From assembly GCA_964229355.1 (NCBI GenBank), contig CAXRDE010000012.1, positions 1 through 64,000 on the forward strand: a DNA stretch of 64,000 nt, written 5' to 3'. This stretch comes from CAXRDE01 sp964229355. GTDB taxonomy: Bacteria; Cyanobacteriota; Sericytochromatia; UBA7694. The notes under the pieces are model-generated. The model saw nothing but the letters and a program-made list of their open reading frames with translations. It was not told where the DNA came from and did no database searches. The position numbers were made by a program, and so were the translations under genes. Position 1 is the first letter of the stretch; every line of letters begins with the position of its first letter. Positions 49,793 to 57,937 of this stretch are shown piece by piece.

Positions 49793-50497
49793 ATGGCAAA
49801 AAAACACATGCGATTTCCCCTTTCTATCTTAACCATGGGCTTAAGCAGCTTAGGTTTGATACTCAGTCTGAGCGCCTGCGAGGCCATTGACCTGATTAAC
49901 TCCGTAGGCACCGTCCTGGCTCCCCCGAGCGATCCCAGTGCCAGTCCTACCCCTGAAGGCAGCAGCGCACCTAACGCGAGCCCCAGTCCTGCCCCCCAGA
50001 GCACAGCCAGCAGCGCTCCGGCAGGCCTTGACGTGGTCAAAGCCAACGATCCCGTCCCCGTGTCTACGGATTGGAATCTGGCACGCAAAGCGGGCAATAC
50101 CCTACAGGTCAGTAGCTTCAAAGATGCCAACACCGACAAAAGCCGCTTACTTGACGGCGCCTTAGCCACCTCGTGGTTTGCCAGCGACAGCGATGTACCT
50201 GCTCAGGGTAAATTACCCACTGTCGAACTGCAATTTGGTACCGCTGCCGGTGTCCTGAGCATCAACCTGCGGGGCGACCGCCAGGAACAAAAAGGCCTAT
50301 TGATTGAAGAGCTCAATTTACTGGCCATTGGTACCGAGGGCGTTTTGGCCAACGAAACCGTCAAAATCACCCCCGAAGACAAAGACGTTAACCTGGTATT
50401 TAAAAAGCCCCTCGATAACGTCAAAAGCCTCCGTTTAACCATCACGCGCAGCTCTGGCACACCCGGTCTGGCAGAGCTGGAAGTATTGGGACGCTAG
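49793..50497 (+). CDS. Lipoprotein with Ser/Pro linker and discoidin-like domain
   Basis: 234 residues. Lipoprotein signal with Cys29 (SLSAC, +2 Glu); ATG 49808 (MRFPLS) is a possible later start. A Pro/Ser/Ala linker (~45-80) precedes a C-terminal galactose-binding/F5-8C-like beta-sandwich: AGNTLQVSSFKDANTDKSRLLDGALATSWFASDS (in parts: LLDGALATSWFA is the typical opening), VELQFGTAAGVLSINLRG, and the end SLRLTITRSSGTPGLAELEVLG. Likely binds a glycan at the cell surface. Ends on CTAG shared as stop with the convergent glycosyltransferase gene. Confidence 0.85.
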   Translation: MAKKHMRFPLSILTMGLSSLGLILSLSACEAIDLINSVGTVLAPPSDPSASPTPEGSSAPNASPSPAPQSTASSAPAGLDVVKANDPVPVSTDWNLARKAGNTLQVSSFKDANTDKSRLLDGALATSWFASDSDVPAQGKLPTVELQFGTAAGVLSINLRGDRQEQKGLLIEELNLLAIGTEGVLANETVKITPEDKDVNLVFKKPLDNVKSLRLTITRSSGTPGLAELEVLGR

Positions 50498-51363
50498 CGC
50501 TTTAGCACACGATTAAAACAATCGCTATACGCTTGCATACGTCCGTACCAGCTGTGATGAGGAGCTTCTTGTTGGGCCCGTTGTACGCGCTTCTGGCGTT
50601 CGCTTTCGTGACTTAACAGATACTCAGCCTGCTCCAGCAAGGTTTCAGGCGTGTCAAACTGCGCATAACCCGCAAAGTCCAAATCCGCGGTAAGGTTGGT
50701 ACCCAGAGTCTCAGTGAGTAGACAACCCTGGGTAGGCAAAACTTCGAAAAAGCGGGTGGGCACATAGTTTTCTTCCGCTGCATGAAGGTGTAAGACCAGC
50801 TTAGACTGATTGTAATAACGGTTAATCGCTTCAGGCTGCCAAACTTCCCCCACAAACAGGCGCTCTCCAAAATGTTCCTTAAGGGGTTTTATCCAACGCT
50901 CTCGCCGCGCGTTCAGACTGCCAATAAAGCAAATATCGTATGTATAAGGCACTTTTTGTACATGATAGTGCTGGGGGTGAAAAGCATGGTGAACACGCTC
51001 AACGAGAATCCCTTTCTGCACACAGTATTCCACCACCTGCTGACTATGGGCCAGCACAAGATCTGGAGGACAAGGAGCGTCTAAAAAATGCTGAGCAGAG
51101 GACAGAGAGAACTCCGAAGCCATGTAAACCACCGGGCATTCAAAGCGGGAAAGCCACTGGACAGGGAAGGGGTTACCATTCTGGATAAAGACCAGATCGC
51201 TACGGCGGTGATAGCGCCGAAAAGCACGCCTAACGGCACCCGGAACCCACTGCCTAAAATTGACCGGGTAAATAACATGTCCTTGCTTTTGGAGGCCCTG
51301 TAACATGGGGTATTCGGCACGCCATGTTTTGCCGTCAAAAACGCCAAAGTATAAAATGCGCAA
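50494..51363 (-). CDS. CgeB-like glycosyltransferase
   Basis: 289 residues, GT-B fold. N-terminal MRILYFGVFDGKTWRAEYPML, middle SDLVFIQNGNPFPVQWL and VVYMASEFS, then YDICFIGSLNARRERWI and the C-terminal donor-site pattern YNQSKLVLHLHAAEENYVPTRFFEVLPTQGCLLTE (PTRFFEVLPTQG is diagnostic). CgeB/DUF3880-type enzymes decorate surface polymers or flagellin; target unknown. Single gene. The gap 51364-51501 upstream belongs to the divergent gene. Confidence 0.88.
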   Translation of the reverse strand: MRILYFGVFDGKTWRAEYPMLQGLQKQGHVIYPVNFRQWVPGAVRRAFRRYHRRSDLVFIQNGNPFPVQWLSRFECPVVYMASEFSLSSAQHFLDAPCPPDLVLAHSQQVVEYCVQKGILVERVHHAFHPQHYHVQKVPYTYDICFIGSLNARRERWIKPLKEHFGERLFVGEVWQPEAINRYYNQSKLVLHLHAAEENYVPTRFFEVLPTQGCLLTETLGTNLTADLDFAGYAQFDTPETLLEQAEYLLSHESERQKRVQRAQQEAPHHSWYGRMQAYSDCFNRVLKR

Positions 51364-51452
51364 GGTAAACCACCTTCTTTAAAGTTAGCACTTTTGTTTT
51401 ATTTTAAGGCAGTTGTGTATTTTTTGTGAAATCAGGGTATAAATAAAAAAGG

Positions 51453-51486
51453 TGTCTTATCTCCCTATTTTCACAAGACAAGATAA
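51453..51486 (+). other. Leader with two alternative short hairpins before the 550-residue gene
   Basis: TGTCTT (51453-51458) can pair with AAGACA (51475-51480), and TTATCT (51457-51462) with AGATAA (51481-51486). The pairings exclude each other because they share two bases, and the second covers the edge of the AAGGAAG ribosome site (51486-51492). TATAAA at 51438-51443 is the likely -10. Suggestive only. Confidence 0.35.
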
Positions 51487-51501
51487 AGGAAGCTTTTTGT
51501 T

Positions 51502-53154
51502 ATGGGTTCAATGAACGTCGGTCGCCGAGTTGGTCAACTTAATCAATGGAGTGACGAAAATATCAACGTCACCTCACGGCGCGGCTCATTTCCCACCAAA
51601 GAAGCCGCCCAGGCTCGCGCTGCAGAAGTGGCCGAGTCCACCACCGAAGACGCTATCGTCACCCGCAATAACGGTCAGTACCATGTGTACGGCGTCAGCG
51701 AAATTGGCACGTTAGATCCTGGTGATAACGATGTGGGTCGCTACGACATTCACGAGCTTGAGGGCGAATCCATTGTCAGCTTTGACATTACCAAACGCGA
51801 CACCGACGGCGAACGATTGGGCGGCCAGATTCATCAAGAAGTCAACGGTGCCGACAGCGCTGACGTGACATTTTCTGCCAACCGTAGCGAAAACGGCATT
51901 GTGCAAGTGGGCCGCAACACCCGCAATTTTATGGACTATTTAAACCCTCTCGACTCCGGCGGCGACAGCGTCAGCATGCATATCGAAGGCGAAGCTGGCG
52001 TCAGCTGGGGCTGGGGCGGTGTGCAAATGGAAGGCGGCGCCAATATTTCAGCCTCTCGCGGCGATGACGGCGCCTACTATTTAACCGTGGGGGCCAATGC
52101 GGGCGTCAGCGGTGAAGTGGGACGCACAACACCTGCCGGTGGCGCCTCTGCCGGTCTCGGCGTGGGCGGGCAAGCTTCGGCCACTTATCGCTTCCGCAAC
52201 GCCCAGGAAGCCAATGACTTTTTGGTCTATCAGATCCGCGAAAACATGCCTGGTGCCACCACCGTCTTCCCCCAACTCGACAACGCCCGTGATATGAGCC
52301 ATGTGGGGCCCATTACCAGCGTGGGTGTGGCGGGTACTGCCAACCTGTCTGGCTCCTTAAAGCTGGGTTCAGTGAATCTCGAAGGCAGCGCAGAGTTCCG
52401 TGCCGAACGCAATTATGTCACCTATCCCGATGGCTCTCACAGCAACAACTGGTCCGCTCAGGCCACAGTGAATGTCTCTCTCGGCAACGACAATGTGGGT
52501 GTTGCCCTCAATGCCTCCGTCAACCGCTACTCTGTAGAACGCCATCCCACCGTGCCTGAAAATGCCGGTGAGTACATTGCCGCCAACGGCAGCCTAACCC
52601 TCACCTTAAGTGAAAGCCAGGTGCGGGGATTCACCCAGGGCCAAAACAGTGCTGTGGTGGGCGCTATTTTACAGGCCGGTACCAATCTGGGCCTCAGTGG
52701 CAACGGACTGGCCCGCTTCCAGGAAACCATGATTGCCCAGGTGGAACAGTCCATTGATAACGGAACTTACGGCCGCTCTTCTGGCGGCAGTGTTTCCATT
52801 GGTTTGGCGGTACAGGCCCAGTGGGAAGTGCAGTCAGAAGGCCCCTCGGAACTGCAATACGTGCGCGTGGGAATGAGCGCGTCGAATCAAGCTTCTGTGG
52901 GCTTTGACGCTGGCTTTGCCAATGCAGAGCTGCGCGCAGGGGTCAGTCGCACGGACTTAACGGAAGTGGCCACGGGCACCGGAGACATCACCTATCTCCA
53001 GGGCATGTTCTTTGAAAATCGCGCAGAATATAACCAGATCAAGGCCCAGATGGGTGGCTCCGATATCGTGGTACAGGGCCAGTCGCTGGCCCAGTGGGAA
53101 CGCCAGTGGAGCAGCCGTGCAGGCTCCACCTATGAAGCCCGCAGCAATTATTAA
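51502..53154 (+). CDS. Large Gly/Asn/Ser-rich beta protein, unknown family
   Basis: 550 residues, no signal peptide, no TM. After ~100 residues of mixed structure (FPTKEAAQARAAEVAE helix) it is a run of alternating strands of amphipathic type: VSMHIEGEAGVSWGWGG, VQMEGGANISASRGDDGAYYLTVGAN, VAGTANLSGSLKLGSVNLEGSAEF, WSAQATVNVSLGNDNVGVALNAS, SVSIGLAVQAQWEVQS. Such strands resemble outer-membrane barrel or long beta-solenoid proteins, yet without an N-terminal signal. Strong AAGGAAG at 51486. An 11-bp gap precedes a small gene, so the two form a unit. Function unknown; export by a dedicated system is possible. Confidence 0.78.
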   Translation: MGSMNVGRRVGQLNQWSDENINVTSRRGSFPTKEAAQARAAEVAESTTEDAIVTRNNGQYHVYGVSEIGTLDPGDNDVGRYDIHELEGESIVSFDITKRDTDGERLGGQIHQEVNGADSADVTFSANRSENGIVQVGRNTRNFMDYLNPLDSGGDSVSMHIEGEAGVSWGWGGVQMEGGANISASRGDDGAYYLTVGANAGVSGEVGRTTPAGGASAGLGVGGQASATYRFRNAQEANDFLVYQIRENMPGATTVFPQLDNARDMSHVGPITSVGVAGTANLSGSLKLGSVNLEGSAEFRAERNYVTYPDGSHSNNWSAQATVNVSLGNDNVGVALNASVNRYSVERHPTVPENAGEYIAANGSLTLTLSESQVRGFTQGQNSAVVGAILQAGTNLGLSGNGLARFQETMIAQVEQSIDNGTYGRSSGGSVSIGLAVQAQWEVQSEGPSELQYVRVGMSASNQASVGFDAGFANAELRAGVSRTDLTEVATGTGDITYLQGMFFENRAEYNQIKAQMGGSDIVVQGQSLAQWERQWSSRAGSTYEARSNY

Positions 53155-53165
53155 GGATTCACGCC

Positions 53166-53609
53166 ATGACCGTCTTCGAAGATCTGCTCACCGGTAACAA
53201 ATACCAGGAAGAGTTTGTTACCGCAACCCATGGTTTTCAATACAAAAACCATACCCTTCACTTTCAAGCCGCCCGCGTCAAGGTGGAGTACGATCTGGAA
53301 GCCAAACAACTGCTCAAGCTGTCTTTTGAAGCCCGTCTCACCCAAACTGCCGAAGCGCTCCAACTGCGACAATTGCTCAAACAGAGTGGTTACCAGGACA
53401 TTCGTGAAGTGTCGGCCCTCTTAAACACCCCTCAGGTGGAATTTTGGATGCACTGGCTCGCCCCCGAGGCCTTGCGCATCCAGGCCGCTGAAACCGGCTT
53501 TTTTGAACAACAAGACGTCAAAGACCTGTTTGTGTCTGCGGAGAGCCCCACGGTGTTTAACCAACTCGACCACTATGCCCTCGAAAAAATTTCCGTCAAC
53601 AGCAAATAG
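53166..53609 (+). CDS. Small acidic/helical protein paired with the 550-residue gene
   Basis: 147 residues, no signal. N-terminal beta-strand pair (ATHGFQYKNHTLHFQAARVKVEYDLE), then helices (AEALQLRQLLKQSGYQDIREVSALL, APEALRIQAAETGFFE). Size, lack of signal and position 11 bp downstream of a large unknown protein suit a dedicated chaperone or partner. No family recognised, so that role is inference. The short inverted repeat TAGGG-CA-CCCTA follows its stop region. Confidence 0.72.
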   Translation: MTVFEDLLTGNKYQEEFVTATHGFQYKNHTLHFQAARVKVEYDLEAKQLLKLSFEARLTQTAEALQLRQLLKQSGYQDIREVSALLNTPQVEFWMHWLAPEALRIQAAETGFFEQQDVKDLFVSAESPTVFNQLDHYALEKISVNSK

Positions 53610-53620
53610 GGCACCCTAAA

Positions 53621-54676
53621 CTAGGACTGAGACATCATCGCCAGCAAAGGGTGCTCGGCCATAAAGCGGAACACCTTCTGATAGGCCACCGGAATGGCAT
53701 GGGTGGTGTTGTGGCGCGGGTCAACCCAGGCCCAATCCGCCGGGAGCAATTCAGGGGCGCGTAACACCTGGCCCTGATGCACCTGAAGGGTGAGCTGGCG
53801 GTGGGTCAAAGTGTGTTCCACGCAAGTCACCAGGCCCTGATCCTGGATCGTAAAAATGCCATCGGGCTCAGCCAAGACGCTCAGTTCAGGCAAACACCAC
53901 AACCCTTTAAAAATACCCTGGGCGTTTTGCTGGCACACCAACACCTGCCCCTGATCATTTTGAAGCCACACCACAGGCAAGGTAACTGCCTTGACCGCGG
54001 TTTTTTTGCCTTTAAAAGGGTAACGGGTCGGCTCGCCTTCAGCGCGGGCCTGACAAAAATCAGCCACGGGACAGCCTTCACAGTCCGGGTTTTTGGGGCG
54101 GCAAATCAAAGCCCCCAGCTCCATCAGGGCCTGATTAAAATCACCGGGCGCATCGACAGGAATGTGCTGACGCACCAGGGCTTCAAGGTCGCGTTTGGGC
54201 TGGGCTTTATCGAAGGCGGTTTTGAGAGCAAACAGGCGGCTAAACACCCGAATCACATTGCCATCAATAGCGGGTTCTGGCACCCCATAGGCAATGCTTA
54301 AAATCGCGCCCGCGGAATAGGGGCCAATGCCTGGGATCTCACGAATTTCAGCGGGTGTGCGGGGCACTTGCCCATAAAAGTGCTCCACCACATACTGGGC
54401 ACCCTTGTGTAAGTTACGGGCCCGGCTGTAGTAGCCCAGGCCTTCCCAGTGCTTGAGCACATCGTCTAAAGGGGCAGAAGCCAGAGCCTTCACCGTGGGA
54501 AAACGGGCAATAAAGCGTTCAAAATAGGGCATGACCGTGGCCACCTGGGTTTGTTGCAGCATAATCTCAGAGACCCAGATATAGTAAGGGTTCTTTTGGG
54601 TACGCCAGGGCATGACCCGCGCCGCCTCTGCAAACCAGGTCAGTAGCGCTTCACCTAAGGCTGAGGTACGACTCAT
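53621..54676 (-). CDS. mutY: A/G-specific adenine glycosylase
   Basis: Removes adenine mispaired with 8-oxoguanine. 351 residues from ATG 54676; a TTG at 54709 would add 11 codons but overlaps the upstream gene. Motifs: PWRTQKNPYYIWVSEIMLQQTQV, HhH-GPD region IPGIGPYSAGAILSIAYGVPEPAIDGNVIRVFSR in parts (Asp in AIDGNV catalytic), 4Fe-4S cluster CRPKNPDCEGCPVADFC (C-x6-C-x2-C-x5-C), and a C-terminal NUDIX-like domain (PVVWLQNDQGQVLVCQQN). Follows the haem lipoprotein gene at 13 bp. Confidence 0.96.
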   Translation of the reverse strand: MSRTSALGEALLTWFAEAARVMPWRTQKNPYYIWVSEIMLQQTQVATVMPYFERFIARFPTVKALASAPLDDVLKHWEGLGYYSRARNLHKGAQYVVEHFYGQVPRTPAEIREIPGIGPYSAGAILSIAYGVPEPAIDGNVIRVFSRLFALKTAFDKAQPKRDLEALVRQHIPVDAPGDFNQALMELGALICRPKNPDCEGCPVADFCQARAEGEPTRYPFKGKKTAVKAVTLPVVWLQNDQGQVLVCQQNAQGIFKGLWCLPELSVLAEPDGIFTIQDQGLVTCVEHTLTHRQLTLQVHQGQVLRAPELLPADWAWVDPRHNTTHAIPVAYQKVFRFMAEHPLLAMMSQS

Positions 54677-54689
54677 CAAAAAACACGCC

Positions 54690-55040
54690 TCAAGGTTGAC
54701 TTTCGGCAATCAAAGCCCGAAGGTAAGCATTGACTTGCGCCTGCTCAAGATCTGAAATAATATTGGCATCTCGGTAACGCCCCGTGTAGCGTTCAATGGG
54801 GCGTTCGGCGTCAAAATAGCGGGGGGCAATGAGAATATGGCAGCGGCTGCAGTGCTGTGCGTACGCGGCTTTGAGTTCATTGAGTTCTACCGTGCCGGGC
54901 AGTTCGGCCTCGGTCGTTTTAGGCGCAAAGAAAAAGTCCAACAAACAGCCTTGCAAGAGCAAAGTACAGCCAAGCAAAAGCAATCCTCTGAACAACAAGG
55001 GCTTAAAGAGCGGCGAGAGAACAGGCGTTTTTCTTTGCAT
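54690..55040 (-). CDS. Small lipoprotein with cytochrome c haem site
   Basis: 116 residues. A signal with a long hydrophobic core ends in the lipobox LLQGC (Cys32; Cys25 in LLLGC is an alternative). The mature part has one haem-binding motif CSRCH in AAYAQHCSRCHILIAP, followed by YTGRYRDANIISDLEQAQVNAYLRAL, the layout of minimal cytochrome c domains. A periplasm-facing single-haem lipoprotein electron carrier or sensor is expected. Placed immediately upstream of mutY, which has an Fe-S cluster; no functional link is known. Confidence 0.85.
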   Translation of the reverse strand: MQRKTPVLSPLFKPLLFRGLLLLGCTLLLQGCLLDFFFAPKTTEAELPGTVELNELKAAYAQHCSRCHILIAPRYFDAERPIERYTGRYRDANIISDLEQAQVNAYLRALIAESQP

Positions 55041-55070
55041 AAGGCTTTCAGTTTAACAAAAACACAGTTG

Positions 55071-55079
55071 TGTTAAAAT
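55071..55079 (+). promoter_or_regulatory. Extended -10 promoter for the TPR gene
   Basis: TG-T-TAAAAT at 55071-55079, 29 bp before ATG 55109, with TTTAAC 16 bp further up (55052-55057). A divergent lipoprotein gene starts at 55040, so this promoter lies within a 68-bp shared gap. Confidence 0.55.
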
Positions 55080-55108
55080 GGGGTTTAAATTTTAAAAGGT
55101 GGCGGCGC

Positions 55109-56371
55109 ATGAGCAGTTCTTTTGTACGGAGCTTTTTTGGCTTCGCATTCACATTGGGTATTATCGGGGGAATCGCATCTCCCGCGCAAGCAGAAATCAC
55201 AGAAATCACCGCAGCAGCCATTGTGCGACGGGATGGCCGAAAAATCGATCTGGGGGCCCTGGCCTTTAAGCATTACCAACGCGGCGTAAAAGCCTTTAAA
55301 GCAGGCGACATTGAGCCTGCCATTGAAGCCTATAACGAAGCCATTCGTATTTATCCAGCCTATGCCCGCGCTTACTTTGAGCGGGGCAACGTGTACTTAA
55401 AAGTAGACTCCGCAGATCGGGCCCTGGCGGACTATTCAAAAGTCATTGAACTCAAACCCGAAGACCTGCTGGCGGATGCTTACCTGAACCGGGGCCTGGT
55501 CTACAATAAACACCTCGATAAGCATTTTGACGCCATCAAAGACTTTACCGAAGCTCTGCGTCTCAAGCCCCAATGGAAAGAAGCCTATTATAACCGGGCG
55601 GTGGCTTATGAGAACGTCAAGCGTATCCCTCAGGCGATTCAGGATTATCAGGCCATTTTAAAAGAAGATCCCAATTATGTAGACGCCTACAATAACTTAG
55701 GCATTATTTACCTGGATCAAAAGAAGTATACCGACGCTTTAAAGCAGTTTCAAAAGGCCGTCGACATCAACCCACAGTTTGCCCTCGGCTACGCCAATAT
55801 TGCCCTGACCCACGTGCGCACCGAAAACTATGACCTGGCTTTAAAAAGCTACGATAAAGCCATTGAGCTCAACCCCAAAGACCCCGTGTCTTACCATGAT
55901 CGGGGCTTTATTTATAACGACATTCGCAAGGACTATACCAAAGCCCTGTCAGACTTTACCCAGGCGATTGCGCTGCGGCCCAATTATGGCAACGCCTACT
56001 ATAACCGGGCGCTCACGTACTACAACATGAACAAGTACAACGAAGCCATTGCCGACTTTAGCGAAGCCATTAAAATCAACCCCAAAGATGCCGATGCCTA
56101 TTATTTTCGCGGCGAAAGCCATTTAAGCCTCAATCAGTATGACGCAGCCATTGCGGACTTCAAAAGTGTAGCCGAACTGATTCCCGATGATGCCTGGAGC
56201 CACTACCAGTTGTCGGCCCTCTACGCGCTCAAAAAGGAATTTCCCCTGGCTTTAAAAGAGCTTAAAACCGCCATTAAATACAATCCTGAGTTTAAAGAAA
56301 AAGCAAAAAAAGAGCAGCTCTTTGTGTTTATTCGTAACAACCCCGAGTTTAAGAAGTTGGTTAACGAGTGA
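55109..56371 (+). CDS. Exported tetratricopeptide-repeat protein
   Basis: 420 residues from ATG 55109, chosen for the AGGTGG six bases upstream and because it yields a signal peptide (SSSFVRSFFGFAFTLGIIGG, cleavage near SPAQA-EITEI). About nine TPRs follow, each like AxxxYxxAIxxxPxxxxAYYNRGxxYxxxxxYxxAIxDF (for example DADAYYFRGESHLSLNQYDAAIADF). TPR domains assemble periplasmic complexes. The stop overlaps the next gene by 4 bp (GTGA). Confidence 0.9.
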   Translation: MSSSFVRSFFGFAFTLGIIGGIASPAQAEITEITAAAIVRRDGRKIDLGALAFKHYQRGVKAFKAGDIEPAIEAYNEAIRIYPAYARAYFERGNVYLKVDSADRALADYSKVIELKPEDLLADAYLNRGLVYNKHLDKHFDAIKDFTEALRLKPQWKEAYYNRAVAYENVKRIPQAIQDYQAILKEDPNYVDAYNNLGIIYLDQKKYTDALKQFQKAVDINPQFALGYANIALTHVRTENYDLALKSYDKAIELNPKDPVSYHDRGFIYNDIRKDYTKALSDFTQAIALRPNYGNAYYNRALTYYNMNKYNEAIADFSEAIKINPKDADAYYFRGESHLSLNQYDAAIADFKSVAELIPDDAWSHYQLSALYALKKEFPLALKELKTAIKYNPEFKEKAKKEQLFVFIRNNPEFKKLVNE

Positions 56372-56952
56372 GATTTCATTATCACGGCACCGACGATCGC
56401 CTGGATATTTTCTTTCAGGCAGCCCGTCAAAACCATAAGGTCGCTCGCACGCACGAAGTCATGCCCCATTTACATATGGGCTTCGATGACAAAGGGCGTC
56501 TGTTTAACATTGAAATGCATCAGGTCTCACAACAACAGCCCGGTTTAGACGCCATGGTGGAAGAAATGGTGCAGCATATTATCAGCCAGTCTGCCGTACT
56601 GTCACAAGAGGCCCTGTTAAGCATCGAAAAAACCATTCGTCTGGACGTCGAAGGCAGCGACACCGCTCCCCATTACCAGCCTCACTTTCACTTCGACGCC
56701 CCGGCCAATTTACTTCGCCTGGAACTCTTGCACAATGTGCCCGCCGACAAACGTCTGCCCAAACAACAGGTGCTGCCACACACCTTTGCCCATTTTACCG
56801 AGCAGGGGCATTTGATTGGCCTGGAAATCAACCAGGCCCTGCAGCAATTTCCCGCCTTGCATATGTTTATTAAACAGGCGCAAGAGCTGCAGGCTTTGCA
56901 GGGCTTTTTTCAGTTTCCGCCCCCCAATCGTAAGCCGCCCAGGCGCCGTTAG
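56368..56952 (+). CDS. Protein with two tandem DUF2283-like modules
   Basis: 194 residues, GTG start overlapping the TPR stop (GTGA). Two similar halves: RFHYHGTDDRLDIFFQAARQ..HLHMGFDDKGRLFNIEMHQVSQ and FHFDAPANLLRLELLHNVPA..HTFAHFTEQGHLIGLEINQALQQ. The pattern (strand, polar turn, strand, then DxxGxLxxIEI) resembles DUF2283, usually a single small domain of ~50-70 residues. No signal peptide. Internal duplication is evident; function unknown. Ends in a basic Pro/Arg tail (NRKPPRRR). Confidence 0.72.
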   Translation: MRFHYHGTDDRLDIFFQAARQNHKVARTHEVMPHLHMGFDDKGRLFNIEMHQVSQQQPGLDAMVEEMVQHIISQSAVLSQEALLSIEKTIRLDVEGSDTAPHYQPHFHFDAPANLLRLELLHNVPADKRLPKQQVLPHTFAHFTEQGHLIGLEINQALQQFPALHMFIKQAQELQALQGFFQFPPPNRKPPRRR

Positions 56953-56967
56953 GTTGGCCAACCGGTA

Positions 56968-57840
56968 CTAAAACAAACGACCCGGTAACTGGGTTAAGCT
57001 GGGAATATCGATGGAAAAGATAAAGCCCAGACGAAAGAAGTCCGCACCGGCGCCCGGTGAAATCGTACGACCACTTAAAGACTGCTCCTGGGCATTGCCC
57101 GCGTAAAAGGTCAAGACGTGAGGCGTATCGGGAATCTTCTTTTTGACCCCTGCAGACCACAACACCGAGCGATCGCTCAGCACAGCACTGTCAAAGGGCA
57201 CCACCACATCCCCAAACACGTGCCAGTCCTTCCAGACCCGCACCAGGGTGTTAAAACCCATCGCCGCCACAGGGCGGTCAATATCGTCGGCGGTGCCGTT
57301 GCTTAAAAAGCGCACATCGGCGCCCACCTGCCAAAGGTCCTCAAAAATAAAGCGGCTGGCGCTGACCTCGCCGCCCACCACATTGCCACGGGTGTTAAAA
57401 GACAAACGGGGTGTCAGAGACAAGACATCACCCTTGCGTTCATCAAACACCTGGTAACTCACCGCACCTTCAAGTTCAAAGGGCGAACGCAGGGTGGTTA
57501 ATAGATCCAGTTGCAAGTGCTCCAGAGGCGCATACTTCATCCAAAAGGCAGGATTGCTGCTGCGGGGCAAAGTGGTCCAGAAGAAATTGTGGGAATACAT
57601 CAAATACAAATGGTCTTGCGGCACGGTACTGGCGGTATATACGTTGGGGCTGCCCTCTTCAAACGCCTGTTGATGGCGGCCTCCGTGGTGCTCTTCAGGG
57701 TGTTCATGGCCATGACGTTCACAACGGCATTCGGCGATATTTTCTTCATGGGCCTGGGCCGAAAAAACGAGTAAACCAAGACTGCAGGGAAGGGAAAGAC
57801 ACACACTGAAAAGACGTGACAGATTTGAACGCTTGAACAT
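56968..57840 (-). CDS. DUF5777-type outer-membrane beta-barrel with His-rich N-terminus
   Basis: 290 residues from ATG 57840 (GAGGATAAT just upstream). Signal peptide (LFSVCLSLPCSLGLLVF, cleavage near SAQA-HEEN). The mature start is His/Cys/Glu-rich (ECRCERHGHEHPEEHHGGRHQ), a likely metal-binding segment. The rest is a run of amphipathic strands with aromatic girdles (YLMYSHNFFWTTLPR, LQLDLLTTLRSPFELEGAVSY, WQVGADVRFLSNG) ending with LPGRLF, a C-terminal Phe typical of barrels. DUF5777 is the closest family I recall. Function unknown; metal or haem context is possible. Confidence 0.82.
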   Translation of the reverse strand: MFKRSNLSRLFSVCLSLPCSLGLLVFSAQAHEENIAECRCERHGHEHPEEHHGGRHQQAFEEGSPNVYTASTVPQDHLYLMYSHNFFWTTLPRSSNPAFWMKYAPLEHLQLDLLTTLRSPFELEGAVSYQVFDERKGDVLSLTPRLSFNTRGNVVGGEVSASRFIFEDLWQVGADVRFLSNGTADDIDRPVAAMGFNTLVRVWKDWHVFGDVVVPFDSAVLSDRSVLWSAGVKKKIPDTPHVLTFYAGNAQEQSLSGRTISPGAGADFFRLGFIFSIDIPSLTQLPGRLF

Positions 57841-57894
57841 ATTATCCTCGTTTGACTTATTATGACGGGGTCTGCCGTTCAGTGTAGCATCACA

Positions 57895-57903
57895 TGCTAA
57901 AAT
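57895..57903 (+). promoter_or_regulatory. Extended -10 promoter for the FMN-binding glutamate synthase-like gene
   Basis: TG-C-TAAAAT at 57895-57903, 34 bp before ATG 57938. No convincing -35 at normal spacing. It lies in the 97-bp gap shared with the divergent barrel gene. Confidence 0.52.
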
Positions 57904-57937
57904 GAGCCTACCGTGCATTTCTTCAAGGAGTCAAGTT

